From positions 1,426,001-1,490,000 of the forward strand of contig NZ_JAGJEC010000001.1 in the NCBI RefSeq assembly GCF_018100785.1: 64,000 bases of DNA. Direction: 5' to 3'. Each line of letters begins with the position of its first letter. The stretch's first letter is position 1. Of the stretch, positions 19,050-28,852 are shown one piece after another. The DNA comes from Maribacter sp. MMG018. GTDB taxonomy: Bacteria > Bacteroidota > Bacteroidia > Flavobacteriales > Flavobacteriaceae. Under the pieces are notes generated by a model. It saw only the letters and a list, made by a program, of their open reading frames with translations. It was not told the DNA's origin and made no database searches. The position numbers and the translations under genes were made by a program.

Positions 19050-19771
19050 TGAATAAAAAATATACATACGTATGGGTGTCCCTGATCGTACTGATATTCG
19101 GTATCATCGTAATACCTATGATAGTAGAAAAAATTACTAAGGGTGAAGTTGTAGATAAGGATAGGATGGTGCCATATTCCGAAAGAGACAGCTTGGCCTA
19201 CATCACCATTAACGGTAACAAAAGAAAAGTGCCTTCTTTTGAGTTTATAGACCAAGACAGTTTGGTAGTTACCGATAAGGATTATCTGGGAAAAGTTTTT
19301 GTGGTAGAATTTTTCTTTACTTCCTGCCCAAGTATATGCCCTATCATGACAGAAAATTTGGTCGTATTGCAAAATGAGTTTGCTGATGAGGATTTTGGTA
19401 TAGCCTCTTTTACGATAACACCACAATATGATACACCGTCCGTTTTAAAGAAATATGCCGAAGATAAAGGGGTGACCGATATGGATTGGCATTTAATGAC
19501 TGGAGATAGGGACGTAATATATGAGTTGGCAAATTCCGGATTTAATATTTTTGCCGCGGAAGTGCCGGATGCCCCGGGAGGATTTGAACACTCTGGGTTA
19601 TTTGCCTTGGTAGACAAACAAGGGTATATAAGATCAAGAAAAGATGAATTTGGAAACCCTATTGTATACTATCGAGGGGCCATTACACAAGAGATGGGGG
19701 TGAATAGCGAAGGAGAAAAAGAACAGATAAGTATATTAAAGGAGGATATCAGAAAATTATTGCAAGAGTAG
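19049..19771 (+). CDS. SCO1/SenC family copper chaperone for cytochrome oxidase
   Basis: SCO proteins deliver copper to the CuA centre of cytochrome oxidase or reduce its cysteines, from the periplasmic face of the membrane. The 240 residues have an N-terminal anchor (about 8-26), the copper-binding CxxxC at Cys93 and Cys97 in TSCPSICPIM, and the distal histidine in GGFEHSGLFALVD near residue 180. The ATG overlaps the stop of the preceding SCO-like gene, and the DUF420 gene follows by 1 bp, indicating a single transcriptional unit for oxidase assembly. Confidence 0.95.
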   Translation: MNKKYTYVWVSLIVLIFGIIVIPMIVEKITKGEVVDKDRMVPYSERDSLAYITINGNKRKVPSFEFIDQDSLVVTDKDYLGKVFVVEFFFTSCPSICPIMTENLVVLQNEFADEDFGIASFTITPQYDTPSVLKKYAEDKGVTDMDWHLMTGDRDVIYELANSGFNIFAAEVPDAPGGFEHSGLFALVDKQGYIRSRKDEFGNPIVYYRGAITQEMGVNSEGEKEQISILKEDIRKLLQE

Positions 19772-19772
19772 T

Positions 19773-20309
19773 ATGGAAGAAAGTACACTGACAAAGGAAA
19801 AACGTTTTAGTAAACTGATTACTGTAGTTTCGGTGATTATTCCCGTGGTAGTGGCTATATTGTTTGGCGTTAAAATTCCGAACGTGGCGCCGTTGTCTTT
19901 TTTGCCACCTATCTACGCGACTATAAATGGACTGACCGCTATTTTATTGTTGGTGGCCGTGTGGGCCATTAAGAATGGAAATGAATCGTTGCATAAAAAA
20001 CTTATGACAACGAACATTGTTCTGTCCTTGTTGTTTTTGGTAATGTATATTGCCTATCATATGACATCCGATTCAACTCCGTTTGGTGGAGATGGTGTAA
20101 TACGATATGTTTATTACTTTATATTGATAACACATATTATCTTGTCCATAGCATTGATACCTCTAGTTCTTAGAACCTATGCAAGGGCTTATCTCAAGGA
20201 TTATGTAGGCCATAGGGCCTTGGCAAGGTATACTTTTCCTATTTGGCTATATGTAGCCGTAACGGGAGTCGTAGTTTATATAATGATAGCACCCTATTAT
20301 GCACACTAA
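19773..20309 (+). CDS. DUF420 family membrane protein
   Basis: This 178-residue protein has five predicted membrane helices and the DUF420 pattern of conserved histidines: NESLHKKLM near 70, MYIAYHMTSD near 93, ITHIILSIALIP near 120, and RALARYTFPIWLYVAVTGVVVY near the end. The family is usually encoded next to SCO proteins and cytochrome oxidase genes, as here, and is thought to help oxidase assembly (CtaM-like). The exact function is not established. It starts 1 bp after the SCO stop, and its last codons overlap the next gene. Confidence 0.9.
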   Translation: MEESTLTKEKRFSKLITVVSVIIPVVVAILFGVKIPNVAPLSFLPPIYATINGLTAILLLVAVWAIKNGNESLHKKLMTTNIVLSLLFLVMYIAYHMTSDSTPFGGDGVIRYVYYFILITHIILSIALIPLVLRTYARAYLKDYVGHRALARYTFPIWLYVAVTGVVVYIMIAPYYAH

Positions 20310-20583
20310 AATAAAATTAAAAAAACACCTGAATAGTTTAATCGGCTTTTTATGGCCAAAAAGGATAAGCCCAAAATTCTTAATAGGTTTATTGGTCATG
20401 GGTTTAATGCTAATGCCATCCTTATCAAATGCACAATGTGCCATGTGTAGGGCCGTTTTAGAGAGTGAGGCGTCCGGCAATGCTGCTGAGGGTATAAATA
20501 ATGGTATTGTTTACCTTATGTCCATACCGTACATTTTAGTGGCAGGTCTTTTCTATTTTATATATAGAAGAATGCGTTCTTAA
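20299..20583 (+). CDS. Small membrane protein with CxxC, unknown function
   Basis: The ATG lies inside the last codons of the DUF420 gene (11-bp overlap). The 94 residues show a basic N-terminus, a hydrophobic stretch (about 27-42) ending in SLSNAQ, which looks like a signal peptide, then QCAMCRAVLESEA with a CxxC, and a C-terminal membrane helix (about 69-88) followed by RRMRS. The mature protein would be a short periplasmic peptide tethered by its C-terminal helix. Its position at the end of an oxidase-assembly operon suggests a metal or redox role in oxidase maturation, but this is only context. Confidence 0.8.
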   Translation: MHTKIKLKKHLNSLIGFLWPKRISPKFLIGLLVMGLMLMPSLSNAQCAMCRAVLESEASGNAAEGINNGIVYLMSIPYILVAGLFYFIYRRMRS

Positions 20584-20698
20584 CACAATTTTATAGATTT
20601 AACACTTTTTTTCTATTGATTTTGTAACATTATAGATAATGCATAGTCTTATCTACAAGTAATACTTGTATTGCATTCATCAATCAAAATCAATCAAC

Positions 20699-21946
20699 AT
20701 GTTCGACCTAGAACGATGGCAAGAAATTTTCGATACTATTCGAAAAAATAAATTGCGAACTTTCCTTACCGGGCTTTCCGTTGCTTCGGGGATTTTTATT
20801 TTGGTAATCTTATTGGGTTTTGGTCAAGGAATGCAGAATGGTATTGCCAATGAATTTGAAGAAGATGCGGCTACCAGTGTTTGGGTTTGGCCGGGTGTGA
20901 CCACCAAAGAGTACAAAGGTTTAAACCCTGGTCGACGTATTCAATTAAGAAACGAAAACTACGAATTTGCAGCAAATCTGTTGGGGGATAAAATAGAGAA
21001 CAAGTCCCCGAGATACTTTGTGCGTAATGTGCAGGTAAATTATGGGAAAGAATCGTTGGCTTATGGCATACAGGGCGTGTCTTCCCAGTTTCAGTTTATT
21101 GAGAACGAGTATATGTCCAAAGGTCGCTTTCTAAACTACTCCGATGAGAAAGAAAAGGCCAAGGTGGCGGTCATCGGTAACAAAATCAAAAGAGACATTT
21201 TTAAAGATACATCTGATCCCGTAGGTCAGTTTATAGATATATCCGGTATCCCGTTTAAAATTATTGGGGTATATGGCGATGTGGGCGGAGAACGAGAAGA
21301 GGAAAGAATCTTTATTCCTGTTTCTACGGCACAGCAGGTTTTCAATGGTGCGGATCATATAAACAATATGGCCTATACACTTCCTCCGGCCGATGATTTT
21401 GAGACTGCGGTGGCCCAATCCATTCAATTTACCAATCAACTACGATCTTATTTGCTTCAGGCCCACACGGTAGCCCCGGACGATACGAGTGCCATTCAAA
21501 TTTGGAATCCTATGGAAGAGGCAAAACGCTTTTATACTCTAATGTCCGGTATAAAGTTTTTCTTTTGGTTTGTAGGTGTGTGCACCATTATAGCCGGCGT
21601 GGTGGGTGTCAGCAATATTATGTTGATCGTGGTAAAGGAGCGTACTAGGGAAATAGGAATTAGAAAAGCTTTGGGAGCCAAACCATGGTCCATTGTGGGG
21701 ATGATACTGCACGAATCTATTTTTGTAACCGCCATTGCCGGGTTTGCCGGACTCATATTCAGTATGGGGTTATTGGAATTGGTGGGACCACATATAGAGG
21801 TGGATTATATAATGAATCCGTCCGTAGACTTCAATGTTGCCGTTACCACCGTATTCGTGCTCATTTTTGCTGGGGCCGTAGCGGGTTTTTTTCCGGCTTG
21901 GCGGGCAGCAAGGGTTCATGTAATTAAAGCTTTGAAAGATGAATAG
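20699..21946 (+). CDS. MacB/FtsX-type ABC transporter permease (cassette A, first permease)
   Basis: ATG at 20699 is chosen over an in-frame upstream start at 20666 because MFDLERWQEIFDTIRKNKLRT matches the N-terminus of the paralogue at 25172. The 415 residues have the MacB layout: first helix near 20-40, a periplasmic domain to about 270, then three helices with the FtsX motif SNIMLIVVKERTREIGIRKALGA. Such permeases pair with a cytoplasmic ATPase and a TolC-adaptor system to export substrates from the periplasm. It is most similar to the permease at 25172, so the cassette seems duplicated. No ATPase gene is adjacent; the only one is at 24478. Confidence 0.92.
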   Translation: MFDLERWQEIFDTIRKNKLRTFLTGLSVASGIFILVILLGFGQGMQNGIANEFEEDAATSVWVWPGVTTKEYKGLNPGRRIQLRNENYEFAANLLGDKIENKSPRYFVRNVQVNYGKESLAYGIQGVSSQFQFIENEYMSKGRFLNYSDEKEKAKVAVIGNKIKRDIFKDTSDPVGQFIDISGIPFKIIGVYGDVGGEREEERIFIPVSTAQQVFNGADHINNMAYTLPPADDFETAVAQSIQFTNQLRSYLLQAHTVAPDDTSAIQIWNPMEEAKRFYTLMSGIKFFFWFVGVCTIIAGVVGVSNIMLIVVKERTREIGIRKALGAKPWSIVGMILHESIFVTAIAGFAGLIFSMGLLELVGPHIEVDYIMNPSVDFNVAVTTVFVLIFAGAVAGFFPAWRAARVHVIKALKDE

Positions 21947-21975
21947 GGGTATAATAACTTTCTTAATCGCGAAGT

Positions 21976-23235
21976 ATGCTAAATAAGGATCGTTGGAAAG
22001 AGATTATAGAGGTGTTGTCTCGTAATGTGTTCCGCACATTGGCTACGGCGTTCGGGGTAGGTTGGGGTATTTTTATTCTGATCATTCTTTTGGCCGCTGG
22101 AAAGGGACTGGAAAATGGTATCCGTGCTGATTTTGGGGATATTGCCACCAATACCATGTTCATGTGGTCTAGAAGCACAACCAAGGCATATAAAGGGTTG
22201 CCCAAGGGTAGGCGTTATAATTTTAAATTAGAAGACGTACAAGCTATAAATGACAAAGTGCCCAATCTCCGGTTTATATCACCAAGAAACCAATTGGGAG
22301 GCTTTGGTGGGGGCAATAATGTCGTTAGGGGGCTGAAAACGGGAGCTTTTAATGTATATGGTGATTATCCTGAAATAATAAAGCAAGAGCCAATGACCAT
22401 TACCCAAGGTAGGTTCATAAACCACAACGATATTGAGGCGAAAAGAAAAGTAGCCATAATTGGAGAAGGGGTAAAAAATGAACTCTATGATAAAGGTGAA
22501 CCTATTTTAGGTACCTATATTAAAATTCAGGGGGTGAATTTTATGGTCGTAGGTAGTTATAAAAAGAAAAATAATGATGGAGATGGTGAAGAGGGGCAAA
22601 AAGAAATATTTATTCCCTTTACTTCTTTTTCTCAGGCATTTAATATGGGCAATAATGTTGGTTGGATGGCGATTACCGCCAAAGATGGAAGTTCTATATC
22701 CAATCTAAAGGAACGAATAGTAAATGTTGTAAAGGAAAATAGAAAGATACACCCCGAAGATAAAAGAGCCGTTGGTTACTTTGATCTATACGAACAGTTC
22801 AATAGGGTAGAGAGCTTGTTCGGGGCTTTGCGTTGGGTTGCCTATTTTGTTGGTATTTTGGTCCTGCTCTCCGGTATAATAGGCGTAAGTAATATTATGC
22901 TGATCGTTATTAAGGAAAGGACAAAGGAAATTGGAATCCGTAGGGCATTGGGCGAAAATCCGTGGTCCATAAAAAAGCAAATTTTAATGGAATCCATTTT
23001 TTTGACCATAATTTCCGGCATGACAGGAATAATTTTTGGTGCGGCCTTTATCTATGGCATCAATGCAGTTCTCGACTCTGTAGGGCCGGTAGATATGTTC
23101 GTTAACCCGAGTGTGGGCATAGGGGTGGTAGCGGTCGCTTTAATGATATTGATAGTATCCGGATTATTGGCAGGTTTTATTCCGGCACAAAGTGCTATAA
23201 AGGTAAGGCCCATAGAAGCATTAAGAACAGAATAA
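21976..23235 (+). CDS. MacB/FtsX-type ABC transporter permease (cassette A, second permease)
   Basis: The 419 residues show the same fold as the gene before: N-terminal helix near 22-40, periplasmic domain, and C-terminal helices with SNIMLIVIKERTKEIGIRRALGENPWS. Its periplasmic part (MFMWSRSTTKAYKGLPKGR, then GDYPEI) most resembles the permease at 26403 rather than its neighbour, so the two permeases of this cassette are distinct types that probably form a heterodimer. It follows the first permease by 29 bp and precedes the adaptor by 36 bp. Confidence 0.92.
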   Translation: MLNKDRWKEIIEVLSRNVFRTLATAFGVGWGIFILIILLAAGKGLENGIRADFGDIATNTMFMWSRSTTKAYKGLPKGRRYNFKLEDVQAINDKVPNLRFISPRNQLGGFGGGNNVVRGLKTGAFNVYGDYPEIIKQEPMTITQGRFINHNDIEAKRKVAIIGEGVKNELYDKGEPILGTYIKIQGVNFMVVGSYKKKNNDGDGEEGQKEIFIPFTSFSQAFNMGNNVGWMAITAKDGSSISNLKERIVNVVKENRKIHPEDKRAVGYFDLYEQFNRVESLFGALRWVAYFVGILVLLSGIIGVSNIMLIVIKERTKEIGIRRALGENPWSIKKQILMESIFLTIISGMTGIIFGAAFIYGINAVLDSVGPVDMFVNPSVGIGVVAVALMILIVSGLLAGFIPAQSAIKVRPIEALRTE

Positions 23236-23271
23236 GATTCATCGATTATAAAAATTAAATCAATCAAAAAA

Positions 23272-24387
23272 ATGAAAAAGTCAGGAACGGTCATCATCTT
23301 ACTGGTCATAGTTTTAGCCTTTGGGGGGTCTATGTATTACTTGTATCAAAAAAATGAGGAAGACCCAGTGGTCTATCAGACGGAACAGCCGTCAAAGCAA
23401 ACGATCATAAAAAAAACCATGGCAACGGGTAGTATTCTTCCTTTGGAAGAAGTATTGATAAAGCCCAATATTTCAGGGGTTATAGAGGAAATATATGTGG
23501 AAGGTGGCGATTTTGTAAAGTCGGGAGATTTGATCTGTAAGATAAAGGTAGTGCCCAACTTAAGTGCTCTAAACGATGCGAGAAACAATATAGAAGAGGC
23601 GAAAATTGGATTGGACGATCAAATAAGAAACCTACAACGACAGAAATCACTTTTTGAAAAAGGGGTTATCTCACAGGTGGATCTAGAACGGGCCCAAGTG
23701 AGTCACGATCAAGCAAAACAGTCGTATGCGGCAGCCAATAAGAGGTACGATATTGTAAAGACCGGAACCACAAAGGGGTATGGAAACGCTGCCAATACCC
23801 AAATTCGTGCTACGGTAAGCGGAATGGTCTTAGAGGTGCCGGTGGAAGTGGGTAATCAGGTAATAGAGAGCAACAACTTTAATGAAGGTACTACCATAGC
23901 AGCCATTGCCGATGTAGAGAAAATGATATTCGAGGGAAAGGTAGACGAGTCGGAAGTAGGTAAGATCAAAGAGAATCTTCCTTTAGAGATCACGGTCGGT
24001 GCTATAGAAGATCAAGTTTTTGATGCTGTTCTTGATTATATAGCCCCAAAGGGAAAAGAGGAGAACGGTGCCATTCAGTTCGAGATCAAAGGCACCTTGA
24101 AAAAACAGGACAGTGTATTTATACGGGCAGGATTAAGCGCCAACGCATCCATTATTCTGGCCAAGGCCGACAGTGTTCTTGCGTTGAAGGAAGCGCTGGT
24201 ACAGTTTGATAGTGAAACTAAAAAGCCATATGTAGAAATCGAAACCGCAGATCAAGAATTTGAACGAAGGGATATCGAACTCGGTATTAGTGACGGAATT
24301 TATGTGGAGGTTAAATCGGGAATCGCTGAAAATGAAAGAGTTAAAGTCTGGAACGAAGTAAAACCGGACGAATTGGCGCAGAACTAA
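23272..24387 (+). CDS. HlyD/MacA-type periplasmic adaptor (cassette A)
   Basis: Adaptors of this family bridge the inner-membrane ABC permease and outer-membrane TolC. The 371 residues contain an N-terminal signal anchor (about 5-24), a barrel-sandwich half (PNISGVIEEIYVEGGDFVKSGDLIC near 64-88), a helical hairpin (about 100-160), the second lipoyl half (TVSGMVLEVPVEVGNQV near 183-199), and the beta-barrel and membrane-proximal domains. It is paralogous to the adaptor at 27690 over its whole length (FEGKVDE.EVGK, FIRAGLSANAS in both). The ATPase gene follows. Confidence 0.93.
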   Translation: MKKSGTVIILLVIVLAFGGSMYYLYQKNEEDPVVYQTEQPSKQTIIKKTMATGSILPLEEVLIKPNISGVIEEIYVEGGDFVKSGDLICKIKVVPNLSALNDARNNIEEAKIGLDDQIRNLQRQKSLFEKGVISQVDLERAQVSHDQAKQSYAAANKRYDIVKTGTTKGYGNAANTQIRATVSGMVLEVPVEVGNQVIESNNFNEGTTIAAIADVEKMIFEGKVDESEVGKIKENLPLEITVGAIEDQVFDAVLDYIAPKGKEENGAIQFEIKGTLKKQDSVFIRAGLSANASIILAKADSVLALKEALVQFDSETKKPYVEIETADQEFERRDIELGISDGIYVEVKSGIAENERVKVWNEVKPDELAQN

Positions 24388-24477
24388 AAAAATATCTGTG
24401 ATTTGATGTAACAATTTAAAAAGATCATAGTCTAACACATAGGCATTACAAGTTAATTGTCTAAAACAACAACCAAC

Positions 24478-25179
24478 ATGATTGAAATTAAGAATCTTCA
24501 TAAGTCCTATCAAATGGGCAAAAATTCCTTACATGTACTAAAAGGAATTAATTTTTCTGTAGAGGAAGGAGAATTGGTAGCTATAATGGGGTCTTCTGGC
24601 TCCGGAAAATCTACATTGCTTAACATTCTGGGAATGTTGGATGAATTGGATGAAGGGAGCTATACTTTAGATGGTGTACCAATTAAAAATTTAAACGAAA
24701 CAAAAGCGGCGCAGTACCGAAATAAGTTCTTAGGTTTTATTTTTCAGTCGTTTAACTTGATCAATTATAAGACCGCCGCAGAGAATGTTGCTTTGCCCTT
24801 GTATTACCAAAGGGTAGGTAGAAAAGAACGCCAAGAAAAGGCCTTAAAATATCTGGAGCAAGTGGGACTTAAGGAATGGGCTACCCATTTACCCAGCGAG
24901 CTTTCCGGGGGGCAGAAACAAAGGGTTGCCATTGCCCGTGCAATGGCCGCAGAGCCTAAGGTATTATTAGCTGATGAGCCCACCGGGGCATTGGATAGTA
25001 AAACATCGTATGAGGTAATGGATTTGATCCAAAAGATCAATGATCAAGGAAATACCATTTTGTTGGTGACCCATGAAGAGGATATTGCGCATATGTGTAA
25101 ACGAATTGTGCACCTTAAAGATGGGGTGATCGTAGAGGATAAAAAAGTGGATCAAGTAAGGGCGGAACAATATGTTTAG
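24478..25179 (+). CDS. ABC transporter ATPase, MacB/LolD type
   Basis: I start at ATG 24478, as MIEIKNLHKSY is the normal N-terminus; an in-frame TTG 21 bp upstream is less likely. The 233 residues contain Walker A GSSGSGKST (about 38-46), the Q-loop IFQSFNLI, the signature LSGGQ near 141-145, Walker B VLLADEP, the D-loop GALDS and the switch histidine in VTHE. It is the only ATPase in the operon of four permeases, so it probably energises both permease pairs. Its end overlaps the start of the next permease by 8 bp. Confidence 0.96.
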   Translation: MIEIKNLHKSYQMGKNSLHVLKGINFSVEEGELVAIMGSSGSGKSTLLNILGMLDELDEGSYTLDGVPIKNLNETKAAQYRNKFLGFIFQSFNLINYKTAAENVALPLYYQRVGRKERQEKALKYLEQVGLKEWATHLPSELSGGQKQRVAIARAMAAEPKVLLADEPTGALDSKTSYEVMDLIQKINDQGNTILLVTHEEDIAHMCKRIVHLKDGVIVEDKKVDQVRAEQYV

Positions 25180-26401
25180 TAGAGATAGTTGGAAGGAGAT
25201 ATTCGAAACTATTCAAAAAAATAAGTTAAGGACTTTCCTTTCTGGTTTTACGGTAGCGCTCGGTATCTTGATATTTGTTGTATTATATGGTTTTGGCAAT
25301 GGCCTCATCAATACTTTCAGCGAATTTTTTGAAGACGACGCCACCAATACATTCTTTGTTTTTCCAGGTAGAACCTCAAAACCCTTTAAAGGCTATAAGT
25401 CTAACAGACAAATAGAATTCGATAATTCAGATTTGGCCGATATAGAAGAGAGCTTCCCGCTGTTCTTGGAATATATTTCCCCAAGGGTAGATAGAAGCGG
25501 ATTGGTAAAATATAAGAACGAATCCAATAATTATACGACAAGGGGTGTTAGCGAGGCGTATCAGTTTGCCGAAAAGACCATTATAATGAAGGGGCGGTAC
25601 CTGAACAAACAAGACATTAAAGACAAAACAAAATATGCCGTTATCGGTAGACTTGTAGAGAAAGACCTTTTTAAGAACGAGGACGCCCTTGGTAAGTATA
25701 TAGATATTACGGGCAGTGTATTTAAGGTTATAGGAGTTTTTCAAGACGAGGCCGGTGACGATGAGGAACGTAGAATTTACATCCCATATACGACAAGGCA
25801 GCTGATCGAGAAAAATACCGATAAGATCAATCAGATCGTAATCGGTTTTAAACCGGAAATAGGATATGCCGGGGCAATGGCTTTCGAAAGAAAGTTGGGA
25901 GATTTTATTAGGGAGAAAAAATATATAGACCCCAATGACCAACGTGGGTTTTTTATCCGAAATGTTGCGGATCAGTTAAAGCAGAACCAACAGTTTGCAG
26001 GGGTATTGCAAATTATTGTGGGCTTTGTGGCATTCGGGACCATTATTGCCGGAATCATCGGTATTAGCAATATTATGGTTTTTGTGGTGAAGGAACGAAC
26101 CAAAGAGATCGGCATACGTAAAGCCTTGGGGGCAACACCTAAATCCGTAATTAGTACCATACTTTTAGAATCTGTTTTTATTACAACGGTTTCTGGTATT
26201 GTAGGTATGGTCTTGGGGGTAGCAATGCTAAGTTCTTTAGGTGATTCTTTAAAGGACTACTTTATTACCAATCCTTTTATAAATATGGGCACCGCCATTT
26301 TTGCAACGGTAGTGTTGATATTCTTTGGCGGTTTAGCCGGATATATACCCGCACGTAGGGCGGCAAGAATAAAACCAATTGTAGCTTTAAGAGACGAATG
26401 A
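25172..26401 (+). CDS. MacB/FtsX-type ABC transporter permease (cassette B, first permease)
   Basis: The 409-residue protein is a close paralogue of the permease at 20699: MFSRDSWKEIFETIQKNKLRTFLSG against MFDLERWQEIF.. and shared motifs in the periplasmic domain (FEDDATNTFFVFPGRTSKPFKGY; VIGVFQDEAGDDEERRIYIP). The C-terminal FtsX core carries SNIMVFVVKERTKEIGIRKALGATP. Its ATG lies within the end of the ATPase gene, so production is probably coupled to the ATPase. The next permease starts 1 bp after its stop. Confidence 0.92.
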   Translation: MFSRDSWKEIFETIQKNKLRTFLSGFTVALGILIFVVLYGFGNGLINTFSEFFEDDATNTFFVFPGRTSKPFKGYKSNRQIEFDNSDLADIEESFPLFLEYISPRVDRSGLVKYKNESNNYTTRGVSEAYQFAEKTIIMKGRYLNKQDIKDKTKYAVIGRLVEKDLFKNEDALGKYIDITGSVFKVIGVFQDEAGDDEERRIYIPYTTRQLIEKNTDKINQIVIGFKPEIGYAGAMAFERKLGDFIREKKYIDPNDQRGFFIRNVADQLKQNQQFAGVLQIIVGFVAFGTIIAGIIGISNIMVFVVKERTKEIGIRKALGATPKSVISTILLESVFITTVSGIVGMVLGVAMLSSLGDSLKDYFITNPFINMGTAIFATVVLIFFGGLAGYIPARRAARIKPIVALRDE

Positions 26402-26402
26402 T

Positions 26403-27665
26403 ATGAAATTTATTTTTGATAGAAATACATGGCAAGAGATATTCGGTTCTATAAGTAAGAATAAGACCAGAACCATTATAACCATTGTAGGGGTGCTTTG
26501 GGGAATCTTTATATATATAGCCTTGTCAGGTGCTGCAAAGGGCATGGACAACGGTTTTGAAAAGGTTTTTGAAAGCGTATCAATGAACAGTATGTTCGTT
26601 TGGGGGCAGAGTACAAGTATGCCTTATGAAGGTTTTAAAACGGGCCGTCCCATGCAGTTAAAATTGAGTGATGTTACTACTTTGGAAAATAGAATTCCTG
26701 AAATACAGAATATCGCGCCCCGTATTACATTGGGCAATTTTGGTTCTGATCCCGTCTTTACCGTAAGAGGACAAAAATCTGGATCTTATCCCGTAAATGG
26801 GGACTATCCGGTTTATACGAGAATAGCCACCAAGAAAATATTCGATGGTGGACGGTTTATCAACGATGAGGATATCGCCCAGGCAAGAAAAGTGTGCGTG
26901 ATCGGTGAAAGAAATCTGCAAGAGCTTTTTGAAAAGGATGAAGACCCTATAGGTCAGTTTATACGAATAGGTGATGTGTATTTTCAGGTGGTCGGGGTTC
27001 ATAAACTGTCTCAAGGTGTCAGTTTCGACAATGATAACGCCATTTTTATTCCTTTTACCACCTTTCGGAAATTATACAATACGGGAGAGAACGTAGATTA
27101 CTTTTGTATTGCCGCTTATGATGATGTTGATGTAGTACAGGTAGAAAAGGATGTAAAATCCCTATTAAGAAATATTCACCGCGTAAACCCTGAAGATGAA
27201 AGGGCATTTGGATCTTTCAACCTAGGTGAAATGTTCACTAAGGTTTCTGGTTTTGCAAAGGGTATGACCTTTTTAAGTTTGGTGGTAGGTATCGCCACGA
27301 TTTTGGCAGGGGTCATTGGTATCGGTAATATTTTATTGATATCGGTCAAAGAACGTACCAAGGAACTGGGGGTAAGAAGGGCTTTGGGAGCCACACCAAA
27401 AGAGGTGCGGTCACAGATTATTTTAGAATCTGTCTTTTTAACCATGATTGCCGGGGTTATGGGAATTATATTGGGTGCGGGCGTATTGTCCATTATCAAT
27501 AGCTTGACCAAAGATCTCGATTTTCCGTATACCAATCCAACTGTGCCCATACCCTATGTGTTGGGAGCACTTTTAATTATGGTAGTATTGGGCACTTTGA
27601 TAGGGTTGATACCTGCACAAAGAGCCGTAAGCATAAAACCTATTGACGCATTAAGAGAAGAGTAA
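26403..27665 (+). CDS. MacB/FtsX-type ABC transporter permease (cassette B, second permease)
   Basis: The 420 residues pair with the permease at 21976: both have a segment with SMFVWGQST..YEGFKTGR or MFMWSRSTTKAYKGLPKGR and a GDYP motif, then an FtsX core (GNILLISVKERTKELGVRRALGATPKE here). It presumably forms a heterodimer with the gene before it. The first helix is near 22-42 and three helices lie in the last 150 residues. The adaptor gene follows after 24 bp. Confidence 0.92.
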   Translation: MKFIFDRNTWQEIFGSISKNKTRTIITIVGVLWGIFIYIALSGAAKGMDNGFEKVFESVSMNSMFVWGQSTSMPYEGFKTGRPMQLKLSDVTTLENRIPEIQNIAPRITLGNFGSDPVFTVRGQKSGSYPVNGDYPVYTRIATKKIFDGGRFINDEDIAQARKVCVIGERNLQELFEKDEDPIGQFIRIGDVYFQVVGVHKLSQGVSFDNDNAIFIPFTTFRKLYNTGENVDYFCIAAYDDVDVVQVEKDVKSLLRNIHRVNPEDERAFGSFNLGEMFTKVSGFAKGMTFLSLVVGIATILAGVIGIGNILLISVKERTKELGVRRALGATPKEVRSQIILESVFLTMIAGVMGIILGAGVLSIINSLTKDLDFPYTNPTVPIPYVLGALLIMVVLGTLIGLIPAQRAVSIKPIDALREE

Positions 27666-27689
27666 CAACCAATTTAATAAACATTTAAA

Positions 27690-28826
27690 ATGAATAAGAT
27701 CGTAAAGTATATTTTAATAGGAGTACTGGTGCTAGGAGCACTATGGGCAGCTGTGTTCTTTATAAAATCAAACAGTAAATCTGCTATTACGTACGAAACA
27801 AGTCAACCTTTTATATCTAGTATAGAAAAGAAAACAGTGGCCACTGGTAAGGTTGTTCCAGAGGACGAGATAGAGATAAAACCTCAGATTTCAGGTATCA
27901 TAGAAAAGATTTATTTAGAAGAGGGTGCAAAGGTAAAGGCCGGAGACTTGATCGCCGTTATTAAAGTGGTGCCTAACGAGCAATCATTAAACCAGGCGAG
28001 CGGTCGTGTAAGAAATGCCGAATTGGCCCTTAACAATGCCAAAATTGAATTTGATAGAAACAAAAAATTGTTTGATAAAGGAGTAATATCGAGTCAAGAT
28101 TTTAACAATATTCAGTTGACCTACAATCAAGCAGAACAAGAGCTTAAAAACGCGAAGGCCGATTATCAGATTATTAAAAGAGGTTCTGCCGGCGGTTCTA
28201 CTAGTGCCAATACCAATATTAGGGCTACCGTAGATGGTACTATTTTAGAAATCCCTGTAGAAGAAGGTTTTCAGGTAATACAAAGTAACAACTTTAATGA
28301 TGGTACTACGATCGCAACTATTGCAGATTTGAGTAAAATGATATTCGAAGGAAAAGTGGATGAAGGCGAAGTTGGAAAACTTAAGGTCGGTACACCTTTA
28401 AAGATAAGTTTAGGTGCTATGGAAGGGGTAGAGTTAGATGCTAAACTAAGGTTTATAGCACCAAAGGGTATTGAGGAGACCGGTGCCGTACAATTCAAGA
28501 TAGAGGCTGATGTTGAGGTAACCGACGATATTTTTATTCGTGCCGGATATAGTGCAAACGCTTCTATGGTCTTAGAAAAGAAAGAGGATATATTGGTAAT
28601 ACCAGAAGCCTTATTGCAGTTTGACAGAGAAACAGATAAGCCCTATGTAGAAGTGGCCGTTGGGTCTGTAGATGAACAAAAGTTTGAGAGAAGAGATGTA
28701 GAAACGGGTATTTCCGATGGTGTAAACGTTGAGATTATTTCTGGTCTTTCAGAAGAAGACAAAGTAAAGCATTGGAATAAAACGGAGCCCATTAAAAAAG
28801 GTGACGAAGAAACAGAGGAAGAATAA
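27690..28826 (+). CDS. HlyD/MacA-type periplasmic adaptor (cassette B)
   Basis: This 378-residue adaptor has a signal anchor (about 5-25), the first lipoyl half (KPQISGIIEKIYLEEGAKVKAGDLI), a helical hairpin (about 100-155), the second lipoyl half (ATVDGTILEIPVEEGFQV) and C-terminal barrel domains, ending in an acidic tail. It parallels the adaptor at 23272 throughout. The TolC gene follows by 26 bp, which suggests that this copy docks with that channel; the cassette A adaptor may use the same one. Confidence 0.93.
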   Translation: MNKIVKYILIGVLVLGALWAAVFFIKSNSKSAITYETSQPFISSIEKKTVATGKVVPEDEIEIKPQISGIIEKIYLEEGAKVKAGDLIAVIKVVPNEQSLNQASGRVRNAELALNNAKIEFDRNKKLFDKGVISSQDFNNIQLTYNQAEQELKNAKADYQIIKRGSAGGSTSANTNIRATVDGTILEIPVEEGFQVIQSNNFNDGTTIATIADLSKMIFEGKVDEGEVGKLKVGTPLKISLGAMEGVELDAKLRFIAPKGIEETGAVQFKIEADVEVTDDIFIRAGYSANASMVLEKKEDILVIPEALLQFDRETDKPYVEVAVGSVDEQKFERRDVETGISDGVNVEIISGLSEEDKVKHWNKTEPIKKGDEETEEE

Positions 28827-28852
28827 TCATCATCAATCAAAATAAATAAAAC

